A stretch of DNA of 56,161 nt from CAZPAV01 sp964584755 (GTDB taxonomy: Bacteria > Actinomycetota > Acidimicrobiia > Spongiisociales > UBA5794): positions 1 to 56,161 of the forward strand of contig CAZPAV010000014.1 in NCBI GenBank assembly GCA_964584755.1, read 5' to 3'. Shown here in pieces: positions 25,654 through 35,000 of the stretch. A program made the position numbers and the translations under genes. Below the pieces are notes generated by a model, which was given only the letters and a program-made list of their open reading frames with translations, was not told the DNA's origin and did no database searches. Numbering within the stretch: position 1 is the stretch's first letter; every line of letters starts with the position of its first letter.

Positions 25654-26966
25654 CGGACCTCCCCGAGGAAGAGGGGACGCGGCCGTGGGGGGTCGACGTC
25701 GACCACCCAAGCCTCCTCGAGGAGGGCGCGACATGCCTCCAGACGATCGGGGTCGGAGAAGCGCACGGTGGCGAGGAGGTCACCCGACGCGACCCGGTCG
25801 CCGCGCTTGGCGTGCACGGTGATCCCCACCCCGGGATCGACGCGGTCCTCCTTGCGCTCCCGTCCCGCGCCGAGTCGCACCGCGGCCCGGCCCACCGTGG
25901 CGGCGTCGCAGCGGTGCACGAAGCCGGCGCGTCGGCTCGTGACGTGGTGGATCCCGGTCGCCAGGGGCAGCAGCGCCGGGTCGTCGACGACCGCGGGGTC
26001 GCCGCCTTGCGCGGCGACGACGCGGCGGAACGTGGCGAGGGCCCGACCCGAGCCGATGGTCTCCTCGATCCGGTCGCGCGCCTCCTCCCGATCGGCGGCG
26101 ACCCCACCGAGGAGGAGCATCTCCTCCCCGAGCCGGAGGACGAGCGCGACGAGATCGGGCGGGCCGCCGCCGCGGAGCACGGCCAGGGACTCGGCGATCT
26201 CGTTGGCGTTCCCGACCTCGGCGCCGAGAGGTTGATCCATGTCGGTGAGGAGGGCGACGACCCGGGTGCCGCGCGCCGCACCGAGCTCGACCATCGTACG
26301 GGCGAGGCGCCGCGCGGACGCCGTGTCCCTCATGAACGCTCCGCTGCCGACCTTGACGTCGAGGACGAGGCCGTCGAGGTCCTCGGCGAGCTTCTTCGCC
26401 ATGATGGAGGAGGCGATGAGCGGAATGGACGGGACGGTGCCGGAGGCGTCACGGAGGGCGTAGATGGCGCGGTCCGCGGGGACGAGGCGCTCGGACTGTC
26501 CGGCGAGCACCACACCCACCTCGGCGAGCTGGGCGAGGAACTCGGCCGGTGTGAGCGCGGTGCGAAAGCCCGGGATCGACTCGAGCTTGTCGAGGGTGCC
26601 GCCGGTGTGGCCCAGGCCCCGGCCCGACACCATCGGGAGGGCGATCCCGCAGGACGCCACGATGGGGGCGAGGGGGATGCTCACCTTGTCGCCGACGCCG
26701 CCGGTGGAGTGCTTGTCCACCTTGGGCGCGGGGATCCCCGAGCAGTCGAGGACGTCGCCGGAGTGGAGCATCGCCTCCGTCCACGCCGCCAGCTCCGCGG
26801 GGGCCATTCCCCGGAAGAGCACCGCCATGAGGAAGGCCGACATCTGATAGTCGGGGATGTCTCCCGCCGTGTACCCGGCGACGATCCCGGCGAGCTCCTC
26901 GCGTGTGAGCGTCCCCCCGTCACGCTTGCGCTCGATGAGCTCGGTCATCGACACGACGTCGCTCAC
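25650..26966 (-). CDS. deoA: Thymidine/pyrimidine-nucleoside phosphorylase
   Basis: 438 residues. KVDKHSTGGVGDKVS is the phosphate-binding loop, SGRGLGHTGGTLDKLESI the family signature, and DLDGLVLDVKVGSGAFM the base-binding part. Phosphorolysis of thymidine, deoxyuridine and possibly uridine. GTG 26966 overlaps the upstream stop (GTGA) and is preferred; ATG 26948 (MTELIERK) is the alternative. Confidence 0.94.
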   Translation of the reverse strand: MSDVVSMTELIERKRDGGTLTREELAGIVAGYTAGDIPDYQMSAFLMAVLFRGMAPAELAAWTEAMLHSGDVLDCSGIPAPKVDKHSTGGVGDKVSIPLAPIVASCGIALPMVSGRGLGHTGGTLDKLESIPGFRTALTPAEFLAQLAEVGVVLAGQSERLVPADRAIYALRDASGTVPSIPLIASSIMAKKLAEDLDGLVLDVKVGSGAFMRDTASARRLARTMVELGAARGTRVVALLTDMDQPLGAEVGNANEIAESLAVLRGGGPPDLVALVLRLGEEMLLLGGVAADREEARDRIEETIGSGRALATFRRVVAAQGGDPAVVDDPALLPLATGIHHVTSRRAGFVHRCDAATVGRAAVRLGAGRERKEDRVDPGVGITVHAKRGDRVASGDLLATVRFSDPDRLEACRALLEEAWVVDVDPPRPRPLFLGEVR

Positions 26967-27271
26967 GGACCCGGCTCCACGGGGGAGGATGGCGGAACGA
27001 CCCGGCCGGCGCGGACGAGGACCCCCTCGGCGAGGAGGCGCTCCCGCTGGCGCGGCTCGTGACCGGGGACCAGCCGACCGTCGGCGGTCACGACCCGCCA
27101 CCAGGGAAGACCCGGGACCTCGCGCAGCACATTCCCGACGGCTCGCGCCGCTCCCGGGAAACCGGCCTCGGCCGCCACCTCGCCGTAGGTGACGACCTCC
27201 CCGGGTCGAAGATCCTGCAGCACCGCCACGACGGCGGCGACGAAGTCGGAGGGCTTCGGGGCGAGGCTCAC
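26963..27271 (-). CDS. Alkyltransferase-like (ATL) DNA-binding protein
   Basis: 102 residues with the DNA-binding half of O6-alkylguanine transferase: GEVVTYGEVAAEAGFPGAA, then AVGNVLREVP. The catalytic Cys of PCHRV is replaced by Trp (PWWRVV, about 56-61), as in ATL proteins that flag O6-alkylguanine for nucleotide excision repair. It sits inside a nucleoside-salvage operon, overlapping both neighbours by 4 bases. Confidence 0.88.
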   Translation of the reverse strand: MSLAPKPSDFVAAVVAVLQDLRPGEVVTYGEVAAEAGFPGAARAVGNVLREVPGLPWWRVVTADGRLVPGHEPRQRERLLAEGVLVRAGRVVPPSSPVEPGP

Positions 27272-27885
27272 AGCGTCCCGAAGAGTCGGTCACCCATGTC
27301 CCCGAGCCCCGGCACGATGTAGAAGCGGTCGTTGAGCTCCCGGTCGTGGGCCGCCGCCACGATGTGCACGTCCGGATGCTCCTCGTACATGCGCCGGACG
27401 CCCTCGGGCGCGGTCACGACGCACAGGGCGGTGATGTCGCGGGCTCCGGACTCCTTCACCTTCGCGACCGCCCAGGAGAGGGAACCGCCGGTGGCGAGCA
27501 TCGGCTCGAGGACGAGCACCGAGGCCGCCTCCAGGTCGGGCATCTTCGCGTAGTACTCCCGGGGCTCCGCGGTCGCCTCGTCACGCTGCACGCCGGCGAA
27601 TCCGACCCTGACGTGGGGGATCATCTCCAGGACGGCGTCCAACATGCCGAGACCTGCCCTGAGGACCGCGACCGCCACGACGTCGCCGATGCGGTACCCG
27701 GTCGTGGTCTCGAGCGGAGTGTCGACGTCGTGACGGACGAGCGGCAGGCGCCGCGTGGCCTCGAAGACGAGCGTGTAGGTGAGCCCCTTGGCCGCGGCCC
27801 GGAACGCCTCGGGTGGCGTGGTCCGGTCGCGGAGCACCGAGAGGTAGTGACGAGAGAGCGGGTGATCGATCACGGTGAGGTTCAT
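27268..27885 (-). CDS. upp: Uracil phosphoribosyltransferase
   Basis: 205 residues. VAVLRAGLGMLDAVLEMIP, GFAGVQRDE, VLVLEPMLATGGSLSWAV (PRPP loop) and the C-terminal GDMGDRLFGTL. Converts uracil and PRPP to UMP, using the product of deoA and, indirectly, cdd. Start ATG 27885 lies 7 bases after -10 TAACCT (complement 27893-27898), so leaderless and first gene of the salvage operon. Confidence 0.95.
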   Translation of the reverse strand: MNLTVIDHPLSRHYLSVLRDRTTPPEAFRAAAKGLTYTLVFEATRRLPLVRHDVDTPLETTTGYRIGDVVAVAVLRAGLGMLDAVLEMIPHVRVGFAGVQRDEATAEPREYYAKMPDLEAASVLVLEPMLATGGSLSWAVAKVKESGARDITALCVVTAPEGVRRMYEEHPDVHIVAAAHDRELNDRFYIVPGLGDMGDRLFGTL

Positions 27886-27892
27886 GCCCGGC

Positions 27893-27902
27893 AGGTTACC
27901 TT
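27893..27902. promoter_or_regulatory. Overlapping divergent -10 boxes
   Basis: Minus-strand TAACCT (27893-27898) serves upp and plus-strand TACCTT (27897-27902) would serve the GT87 gene. They share two bases, so only one polymerase could bind at a time. Confidence 0.4.
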
Positions 27903-27955
27903 CCCGGTTCCGTCGCCACCGGGAGGCGTCGTCGACTCCGGCGCGCTCGCCGCTG

Positions 27956-29119
27956 GTGTCCCTCGTGGTGGTCGCGGCGGTCGTCACCGGCGTCCTCGTG
28001 CTCCTGCTGTGGATCGACTTCGTCTCGGGTCTCGTCCGTGCCGCCGGCTCGCCGTCGGTCGCGACCGGTTACGACCTCCGGGCGTTCCACGCCGCCGCCG
28101 GGGCGGTCCTCCGGGACCGGGGGGCCGCCCTGTACGACCCGGGGCTCACCGGTGCCGCGTCGGCTCCCCGCTTCGTGCACCCCCCCTTCCTCGCCCTCCT
28201 CGTGCTCCCCATCGGCGCGGTCCCCTTCGAGGTGGCGTACGCCTTGTGGGTGGCGGGCTCCCTCCTGGCGCTGTGGCTCGGGTCGCGGTGGCTCGACGCG
28301 CCGCGGGGATCCTGGCTCCTCCTGCTGCTGACCCTTCCCGCGCTCGTCGCGGTGGAGCTCGGACAGACGACGATGTTCGCCTTCCTCCTCCTCGCCGGCG
28401 CGTACCGGGCGGCGGCGCGGGGACGGGCGCGGGTCGCGGGCGTGGCGCTCGGTCTGCTCGGCTTCAAGCCCCAGCTCCTCCTCGGGCCGGCCGCGTGGGT
28501 GGGCGGCGCGTGGCGACGGCGTCGTCCCGTCGCGGTGGCCGCGCTCGGCACGGTGGGACTCCTCGCCGCGGTGAGCGTCCTCCTGCTCCCCGAGGCGTGG
28601 CGGGCGTACCCGGGGGTGATCACCTCCCTTCCCGGGCTGTACGCCGGCGGTGGGGGGCGACGCTTCGACATGAGCCTCGGGGGGGCGGTCGCGGCGGCCT
28701 TTCCCGCGGCACCGCCGGCGGTGACGGCCGGCGTCGCCCTCGTCGGGGGGCTCCTCCTCGTCGCCGGCTTCGTCGGCTTCCTGCGCCGCGGGGGCGACGT
28801 GCTCGAGGTCTCCTTCGCCGGTGCCGTGGCCGTCTCCGTCGCCGCGTCGCCACACGTCAACCTCTACGACTGGCTCCTCCTCGCCATCCCGCTCCTCCTC
28901 CTGTGGCGGGCGGTGCCGTCGCTCCGGACCCGGTGGGCCCTCCTCGGCGTCGCCGTCGCCGCGACGGCGCTCTTCTCCGCGTTGGCGACGGCGCTCGAGC
29001 TGGCCGCCTTCGGGAGGGCCGTGCAGGTGGGGCCGTTCCTCCTCGTCCTGTTCCTCGTCCTCACCGCCCGCGCCCTCACGCGGGAGGCGAGGGCCGCCGA
29101 CCCGCGGCGAGGCGGGTAA
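27956..29119 (+). CDS. GT87/DUF2029 polytopic glycosyltransferase
   Basis: 387 residues from GTG 27956. About ten membrane helices. YDLRAFHAAAGAVL near the start, FVHPPFLALLVLPIGA and GFKPQLLLGPAAW are typical of GT-C family 87, polyprenyl-phosphate-dependent mannosyltransferases. Starts at 27875 or 27884 are possible, but they would lie upstream of the predicted transcription start near 27909 and overlap upp. Likely acts on envelope lipoglycans; substrate unknown. Confidence 0.75.
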   Translation: MSLVVVAAVVTGVLVLLLWIDFVSGLVRAAGSPSVATGYDLRAFHAAAGAVLRDRGAALYDPGLTGAASAPRFVHPPFLALLVLPIGAVPFEVAYALWVAGSLLALWLGSRWLDAPRGSWLLLLLTLPALVAVELGQTTMFAFLLLAGAYRAAARGRARVAGVALGLLGFKPQLLLGPAAWVGGAWRRRRPVAVAALGTVGLLAAVSVLLLPEAWRAYPGVITSLPGLYAGGGGRRFDMSLGGAVAAAFPAAPPAVTAGVALVGGLLLVAGFVGFLRRGGDVLEVSFAGAVAVSVAASPHVNLYDWLLLAIPLLLLWRAVPSLRTRWALLGVAVAATALFSALATALELAAFGRAVQVGPFLLVLFLVLTARALTREARAADPRRGG

Positions 29120-29130
29120 CCTCCGCGGCG

Positions 29131-30474
29131 ATGTTCGACTCCCTCAGCGGTCGCTTCGCCGAGACGTTCGCCCGCCTGCGCGGGAAGGGGCGGCTCGGGC
29201 AGGAGGACGTGGACGCGGCCCTCCGGGAGGTCCGCCTGGCGCTGCTCGAGGCGGACGTGAACCTGGCGGTGGTGAAGTCGCTCCTCGCCCGGGTGAAGGC
29301 GCGGGCGGTGGGAGAGGAGGTGTCACACAGCCTCACGCCCGCCCAGCAGGTGGTGCGCATCGTCCACGAGGAGCTCATCGTCACCCTCGGTGTCGAGCAG
29401 GTCGGGCTCGTGCGACCCGCGGCACCACCACTGGTGATCCTCCTCGTGGGTCTGCAGGGCTCGGGGAAGACGACCACTGCGGCGAAGCTCGCCAAGCACC
29501 TCCTCGGAAAGGGGAAACGTCCCCTCCTCGTCGCCGCGGACCTGCAGCGTCCCGCCGCGATCGACCAGCTCGAGGCCCTCGGGCGCCGCATCGACGTGCC
29601 GGTCCACACCGACCGCAGGGGCAGGCCCCAGCGGCTCGTCAAGGCGGCGGTGAAACGGGCCCGGCAGGAGGGACGGAACGCCGTCGTCGTCGATACCGCC
29701 GGTCGTCTCCAGGTGGACGAGGCCCTCATGCGGGAGCTGACCGCGGTGGGCAGGGCGGCCGACCCCGACGAGACGCTCCTCGTCGTCGACGCCATGACGG
29801 GCCAGGAGGCGGTCCGCGTCGCCGAGGGCTTCCTCGCCTCGGTCGAGCTCACCGGTCTCGTCATGACGAAGCTCGACGGCGACGCCCGGGGCGGTGCCGC
29901 CATCTCCGCCCGCGAGGTCACCGGGGTGCCCATCAAGTTCGTGGGCGTGGGGGAGGGCCTCGACGACCTCGACGTGTTCCATCCCGACCGCATGGCCTCC
30001 CGGATCCTCGGGATGGGAGACGTGCTCGGCCTCATCGAGAAGGCGGAGCGGACGTACGACGAGGAGCAGGCGGCGCTCGCCGCGGCGAAGATGCGCGACG
30101 CCAGCTTCGACCTCGAGGACTTCCTCGGCCAGTTCCAACAGCTCAAGAAGATGGGTCCCTTGCAGCAGCTCGTTAGTATGCTGCCCGGCGCGGGGTCGGC
30201 ACTGCGCGACGTCCAGATCGACGATCGTCAGGTGGCGCGCGTGGAGGCGATCATCCGCTCGATGACCCTCGCCGAGCGCCGGAACCCGAAGATCATCAAC
30301 GGGAGCCGGAAGCGGCGGATCGCGGCCGGGTCGGGGACCAGGCCGCAGGACGTGAACGCCGTCCTGAAGCAGTTCTCCGAGGCACAGAAGATGATGAAGG
30401 CGCTCGTCGGCGGGAGGAGCCCCATCCCCGGGCTCGCGATCCCCAGGGCGCGCCACCGGAAGAAGAAGAGGTGA
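29131..30474 (+). CDS. ffh: Signal recognition particle protein Ffh
   Basis: 447 residues. N domain, then G domain with GLQGSGKTTTAAKLAKHL, AADLQRPAAIDQL, DTAGRLQVD and TKLDGDARGG, and a methionine-containing M domain from about 300 (FLGQFQQLKKMGPLQQLVSM, SGTRPQDVNAVLKQF). Binds 4.5S RNA, which is not found in this window. -10 TAACCT (29117-29122) lies 8 bases before the ATG. Leads the ffh-rpsP-khpA-rimM operon. Confidence 0.96.
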   Translation: MFDSLSGRFAETFARLRGKGRLGQEDVDAALREVRLALLEADVNLAVVKSLLARVKARAVGEEVSHSLTPAQQVVRIVHEELIVTLGVEQVGLVRPAAPPLVILLVGLQGSGKTTTAAKLAKHLLGKGKRPLLVAADLQRPAAIDQLEALGRRIDVPVHTDRRGRPQRLVKAAVKRARQEGRNAVVVDTAGRLQVDEALMRELTAVGRAADPDETLLVVDAMTGQEAVRVAEGFLASVELTGLVMTKLDGDARGGAAISAREVTGVPIKFVGVGEGLDDLDVFHPDRMASRILGMGDVLGLIEKAERTYDEEQAALAAAKMRDASFDLEDFLGQFQQLKKMGPLQQLVSMLPGAGSALRDVQIDDRQVARVEAIIRSMTLAERRNPKIINGSRKRRIAAGSGTRPQDVNAVLKQFSEAQKMMKALVGGRSPIPGLAIPRARHRKKKR

Positions 30475-30478
30475 GGCC

Positions 30479-30853
30479 ATGGCGGTGAAGATCCGCCTCA
30501 CACGCATGGGGAAGAAGAAGCAGCCGACCTACCGGGTCGTCGTCGTGGACGCGCGACGGCCCCGGGACGGCAAGTACATCGAGCAGATCGGCCGGTACGA
30601 CCCGCGGCGGGAGCCCTCGCTCGTGGAGATCGACAACGAGCGGGCCCTCGACTGGCTCGCCAAGGGCGCCCAACCCACCGAGCGGGTTCGCAAGCTCCTC
30701 GAGATCTCGGGTGCCTGGACCCGGTTCAAGGTGACCCGGGGCGAGATCCACACCGTGGGTGCCGGCGAGGTGGAGGCGGCGGAGCCCGTCGCGACCGGTG
30801 ACGAGGAGACGGCGGCGGAGGAGCCCGACGGGGCGGAAACGGTGGACGCATGA
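30479..30853 (+). CDS. rpsP: 30S ribosomal protein S16
   Basis: 124 residues: AVKIRLTRMGKKKQPTYRVV, EQIGRYDPRREP and GAQPTERVRKLLE. It carries an acidic tail (about 100-124) beyond the usual ~80-residue core, as in several actinobacteria. 4 bases after ffh; its stop overlaps the KH gene. Confidence 0.95.
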   Translation: MAVKIRLTRMGKKKQPTYRVVVVDARRPRDGKYIEQIGRYDPRREPSLVEIDNERALDWLAKGAQPTERVRKLLEISGAWTRFKVTRGEIHTVGAGEVEAAEPVATGDEETAAEEPDGAETVDA

Positions 30854-31101
30854 AACGCGGAGAGATCGTCGACCGGGTGGTGCGCTACGTCGTCGGGGAG
30901 ATCGTCGACGACGGTGACGCCGTTCGGGTGGAGATCGTCGCCGACGGCGAGGACGGGGTCGTCGCCGAGGTGAAGACGGCCAAGCCGGACATGGGCCGGG
31001 TCATCGGCCGTCGCGGACGGGTGGCGCGGGCCATCCGCACCGTCGCCGCGGCCGCGGGGGACGAGGAAGGACTGTCGGTCGACGTCGACTTCCTCGACTG
31101 A
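30850..31101 (+). CDS. khpA: KH-domain RNA-binding protein (KhpA/YlqC)
   Basis: 83 residues, single KH domain with the GxxG loop in MGRVIGRRGRVARAI. RNA chaperone often paired with KhpB. The start overlaps the rpsP stop. Same position as in mycobacteria and Firmicutes, between rpsP and rimM. Confidence 0.92.
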   Translation: MKRGEIVDRVVRYVVGEIVDDGDAVRVEIVADGEDGVVAEVKTAKPDMGRVIGRRGRVARAIRTVAAAAGDEEGLSVDVDFLD

Positions 31102-31117
31102 CCGGGTTCCCGTCGGG

Positions 31118-31597
31118 GTGATCCGGCGTGCCCACGGCGTCCGGGGCGCGGTGGTCGTCCACCCCCTCACCGACGTGCCCGGGGTTCGCTTCGCCGCGGG
31201 GCGGGTCGTGACGACCGCCGCGGGGCGACCACTCGAGATCCGAGCGGTGGCCCCCCATCGGGAGGGCCTCCTCGTCCACTTCGCGGGGATCGAGGATCGC
31301 GACGCGGCCGACGCGTTGCGCGGCACGGTGCTCACCATCGCCGCCGAGGAACGCCGCTCCCTCGATCCCGACGAGTACTGGCCCGACGAGCTCGTGGGCT
31401 GTCGGGTCGAGGACCGCGCCGGACGCCGGATCGGCGTCGTCGTCGACGTCGCGCTCGGCGCGGCCCAGGACCGGCTCGTCGTGCGCCTCGAGGGGGAGCG
31501 TCGCACCGTCGAGATCCCCTTCGTCGGCGCGCTCGTCCCGGTCGTCGATGCGGCCGGGGGTCGCATCGTCGTCGATCCTCCCGCCGGCCTCCTCTGA
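31118..31597 (+). CDS. rimM: Ribosome maturation factor RimM
   Basis: 159 residues from GTG 31118. RRAHGVRGAVVVHPLTDVP at the N-terminus and LDPDEYWPDELVGC with the PRC-barrel half (VVDVALGAAQDRLVV, IPFVGALVPVVDAAGG). Assists 30S head assembly with S19. The start is uncertain: in-frame codons from 31106 encode VPVG, which matches the usual family beginning, but no ATG, GTG or TTG precedes them. Followed by a metabolic block instead of trmD. Confidence 0.88.
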   Translation: MIRRAHGVRGAVVVHPLTDVPGVRFAAGRVVTTAAGRPLEIRAVAPHREGLLVHFAGIEDRDAADALRGTVLTIAAEERRSLDPDEYWPDELVGCRVEDRAGRRIGVVVDVALGAAQDRLVVRLEGERRTVEIPFVGALVPVVDAAGGRIVVDPPAGLL

Positions 31598-31645
31598 GGA
31601 GCCTTCCGGATCGGGCCACGGCGCGCTGCCGTAGGATTCGTGCCG

Positions 31646-34600
31646 ATGTACCGGCTGCGCCACCACGTTCGGATCGTCACCGCGACGTCGCTCTTCGACG
31701 GCCACGACGCGGCCATCAACATCATGCGCCGCATCCTCCAGGCGACCGGTGCCGAGGTCATCCACCTCGGTCACGATCGCTCCGTGGAGGAGATCGTCCG
31801 CGCCGCGGTGGAGGAGGACGTCCAGGCCGTCGCCGTCACCTCGTATCAGGGTGGCCACCTCGAGTTCTTCACGTACCTGCGGGAGCTCCTCGACGCCCGC
31901 GGAGCCGGTCACGTGAGGATCTTCGGCGGCGGCGGGGGCACGATCCTCCCCGAGGAGGTCGAGGAGCTGCACCGGCGGGGGGTCACCCGCATCTACACCC
32001 CCGACGACGGCCGCCACCTCGGCCTGCAGGGCATGATCGACGATCTGCTGTCCCGCTGCGACTTCCCGCTCGGCGAGGAGCTCGACGTCGACGTCGCCGC
32101 GCTCGTCGCGGGCGATGCGCACGCGCTCGGCCGGTTCATCTCCGCCGCCGAGAACGCGCCGGAGCGTCACCGCGAGGTGCTCGCCGCGCTCCGCCGGCGT
32201 GCCGCGACCTGCGACGCCTCCGTCGTCGGCGTGACCGGCACCGGGGGGTCCGGGAAGTCCTCGCTCATCGACGAGATCGTGCTCCGGTTCCTCCGCGACT
32301 TCCCCTCCCACCGCATCGCCGTCGTCTCCGTCGATCCGTCCCGGCGTCGGAGTGGAGGGGCGTTGTTGGGGGACCGGATCCGCATGAACGCGGTGTTCCA
32401 TCCGCGAGCGTTCATGCGCTCGCTCGCCACCCGCCAGGCGAACCTGGCCCTCTCGCCGTTCGTCGCCGACGCGGTGGCCCTCGCCAAGGTGGCCGGGTAC
32501 GACCTCGTCGTTCTCGAGACCTCGGGTATCGGGCAGTCGGACACCGAGATCGTCGACCACGCCGACGTGGCCGTCTACGTGATGACGCCCGAGTACGGCG
32601 CACCCTCCCAGCTCGAGAAGATCGACATGCTCGACTTCGCCGACCTGATCGCGATCAACAAGGCGGACCGGCAGGGAGCCGAGGATGCACGGCGCGACGT
32701 GCGCAAGCAGTTCCGCCGCAACCGGCACCGCTTCGAGGAGCCCGACGAGGCGCTCCCGGTGTACCTCACCGTGGCGAGTCACTTCAACGATCCGGGGGTG
32801 AACCGCTTCTACCGGGCGCTCCTCGCCGTCGCCGACGAGCGGAGCCCCCTCGACTTCACGCCGACCGAGGCGCTCCCCGTGGACCGCTCCGGAGGCCACG
32901 CCATCATCCCGCGGGACCGGACCCGCTACCTCTCCGAGATCGCCGAGGTGGTGCGCGCCCGGCGACGGTGGGCCGAGGAGCAGGCCCGGCTCGCCGACCG
33001 GCTGCAGGCGTTGGAGACCGCCGCCGCCGAGCTCGACGAGGAGGCGGCGGCTCGGGCGCGGCTCGCCGCGGCGCGGTTGCGGGAGGAGATGGACCCGGCG
33101 GCGCTCGCCATGCTCGACGGGTGGGAGGAGCGGGTCGCGACGTACCGGGGGGAGCGGTCCTCCTACCGGGTTCGGGACCGGACCGTCACGGTGGAGACGT
33201 CCCACCGGACCCTCTCGGGGACGCGCATCCCCAAGGTGGCGACGCCCCGCCACGGTTCCTGGGGGGATCGGATCCGGTGGACCGCCACCGAGAACTACCC
33301 GGGGTCGTTCCCGTACACCGCCGGGGTGTACCCGTTCAAGCGCACCTTCGAGGAGCCGACCCGGATGTTCGCCGGCGAGGGCGGACCGGAGCAGACGAAC
33401 CGGCGCTTCCACTTCCTCGCGCGGGGGATGCCCTCGGTGCGGCTCTCCACGGCGTTCGACTCGGTCACCCTGTACGGGCAGGATCCGGATCCCCGACCCG
33501 ACATCTATGGCAAGATCGGGAACTCGGGGGTCTCGGTGGCGTCCCTCGACGACGCCAAGCGGCTCTACTCGGGCTTCGATCTCCTCGCCCCGACGACGTC
33601 GGTGTCGATGACGATCAACGGGCCGGCGCCGATGATGCTCGCCTACTACCTGAACGCCGCGATCGACCAGGCCTGCGAGACGTACATCCGGGAGCACGGG
33701 CTCGAGGAGGACGTGGAACGGCGCATCCGCGAACGGTACGAGGACCGTGGTGTTCCCCGACCCCGCTACGACGGGGACCTGCCGGAGGGCCACGACGGGT
33801 TGGGGCTGTCGTTGCTCGGCGTGAGCGGCGACGAGGTCCTTCCCGCCGAGGTGTACGAGGAGATCCGCGCCCGCGTCCTGCGCACCGTCCGGGGCACGAT
33901 CCAGGCCGACATCCTCAAGGAGGACCAGGCCCAGAACACGTGCATCTTCTCCACGGAGTTCGCGTTGCGCATGATGGGGGACATCCAGGAGTGGTTCGTG
34001 GACCACGACGTCCGGAACTTCTACTCGGTCTCCATCTCCGGATACCACATGGCCGAGGCCGGTGCCAACCCCATCACCCAGCTCGCGTTCACCCTCGCCA
34101 ACGGCTTCACGTACGTGGAGTACTACCTGGCGCGGGGCCTGGAGGTCGATGCGTTCGCCCCCAACCTGTCGTTCTTCTTCTCGAACGGCCTCGATGCCGA
34201 GTACGCGGTGATCGGGCGGGTGGCCCGCCGCATCTGGGCGGTGGCGATGCGCGAGCGGTACGGCGGGGACGAGCGCTCGCAGAAGCTCAAGTACCACATC
34301 CAGACCTCGGGCCGGGCACTGCACGCCCAGGAGATCTCCTTCAACGACATCCGCACCACCCTCCAGGCGCTGTACGCCGTCTACGACAACTGCAACTCCC
34401 TGCACACCAACGCCTACGACGAGGCGATCACGACACCGACCGAGGAGTCGGTGCGTCGGGCACTCGCCATCCAGCTCATCATCAACCGGGAGCTCGGGAT
34501 GGCGAAGAACGAGAACCCCCTCCAGGGGTCGTTCGTGATCGAGGAGCTGACCGACCTCGTGGAGGAGGCCGTCCTCGCCGAGTTCGACCGGTTGACCGAG

Positions 34601-34990
34601 CGGGGCGGTGTACCGGGGGCCATGGAGGTCATGTACCAGCGGTCGAGGATCCAGGAGGAGTCCCTCCGCTACGAGCGCCTCAAGGACAGCGGCGAGCTCC
34701 CCATCGTGGGCGTGAACACGTTCCTCTCCCGGGAGGGGTCGCCGTTCGTGACGCCGGCGGCGGTGGTGCGCTCCAGCGACGCCGAGAAGGATCGCCAGAT
34801 CGCCGAGGTGCGCGCCGTACGGGAGCGCAACGAGAAACGCGCCGCGGCCGCGCTCGAGGAGCTGCAGCGGGCCGCGGTGACCGGGGGGAACACCTTCGCG
34901 GCCATGATGGAGGCGGCGAAGGTGTGCACGCTCGGCCAGCTCACCGCGGCGCTGTATCGGGTGGGCGGCCGGTACCGTCGCAACATGTAG
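31646..34990 (+). CDS. icmF: Fused isobutyryl-CoA mutase IcmF
   Basis: 1114 residues. B12-binding domain 1-135 with cobalt-ligating His20 in DGHDAAIN; MeaB-type G-protein chaperone domain at about 190-440 with Walker A GTGGSGKS (198-205) and NKADR; then a mutase large domain with YPGSFPYTAGVYPFKRTFEE and SVSMTINGPAPMMLAYYL. VYPFKR in place of the methylmalonyl-CoA mutase VYATMY fits isobutyryl/butyryl-CoA specificity. Interconverts branched and linear acyl-CoAs using adenosylcobalamin. -10 TAGGAT (31632-31637) sits 8 bases before ATG 31646, favouring it over GTG 31640. First gene of the block between rimM and trmD. Confidence 0.93.
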   Translation: MYRLRHHVRIVTATSLFDGHDAAINIMRRILQATGAEVIHLGHDRSVEEIVRAAVEEDVQAVAVTSYQGGHLEFFTYLRELLDARGAGHVRIFGGGGGTILPEEVEELHRRGVTRIYTPDDGRHLGLQGMIDDLLSRCDFPLGEELDVDVAALVAGDAHALGRFISAAENAPERHREVLAALRRRAATCDASVVGVTGTGGSGKSSLIDEIVLRFLRDFPSHRIAVVSVDPSRRRSGGALLGDRIRMNAVFHPRAFMRSLATRQANLALSPFVADAVALAKVAGYDLVVLETSGIGQSDTEIVDHADVAVYVMTPEYGAPSQLEKIDMLDFADLIAINKADRQGAEDARRDVRKQFRRNRHRFEEPDEALPVYLTVASHFNDPGVNRFYRALLAVADERSPLDFTPTEALPVDRSGGHAIIPRDRTRYLSEIAEVVRARRRWAEEQARLADRLQALETAAAELDEEAAARARLAAARLREEMDPAALAMLDGWEERVATYRGERSSYRVRDRTVTVETSHRTLSGTRIPKVATPRHGSWGDRIRWTATENYPGSFPYTAGVYPFKRTFEEPTRMFAGEGGPEQTNRRFHFLARGMPSVRLSTAFDSVTLYGQDPDPRPDIYGKIGNSGVSVASLDDAKRLYSGFDLLAPTTSVSMTINGPAPMMLAYYLNAAIDQACETYIREHGLEEDVERRIRERYEDRGVPRPRYDGDLPEGHDGLGLSLLGVSGDEVLPAEVYEEIRARVLRTVRGTIQADILKEDQAQNTCIFSTEFALRMMGDIQEWFVDHDVRNFYSVSISGYHMAEAGANPITQLAFTLANGFTYVEYYLARGLEVDAFAPNLSFFFSNGLDAEYAVIGRVARRIWAVAMRERYGGDERSQKLKYHIQTSGRALHAQEISFNDIRTTLQALYAVYDNCNSLHTNAYDEAITTPTEESVRRALAIQLIINRELGMAKNENPLQGSFVIEELTDLVEEAVLAEFDRLTERGGVPGAMEVMYQRSRIQEESLRYERLKDSGELPIVGVNTFLSREGSPFVTPAAVVRSSDAEKDRQIAEVRAVRERNEKRAAAALEELQRAAVTGGNTFAAMMEAAKVCTLGQLTAALYRVGGRYRRNM

Positions 34991-35000
34991 GCTCGGGCGC

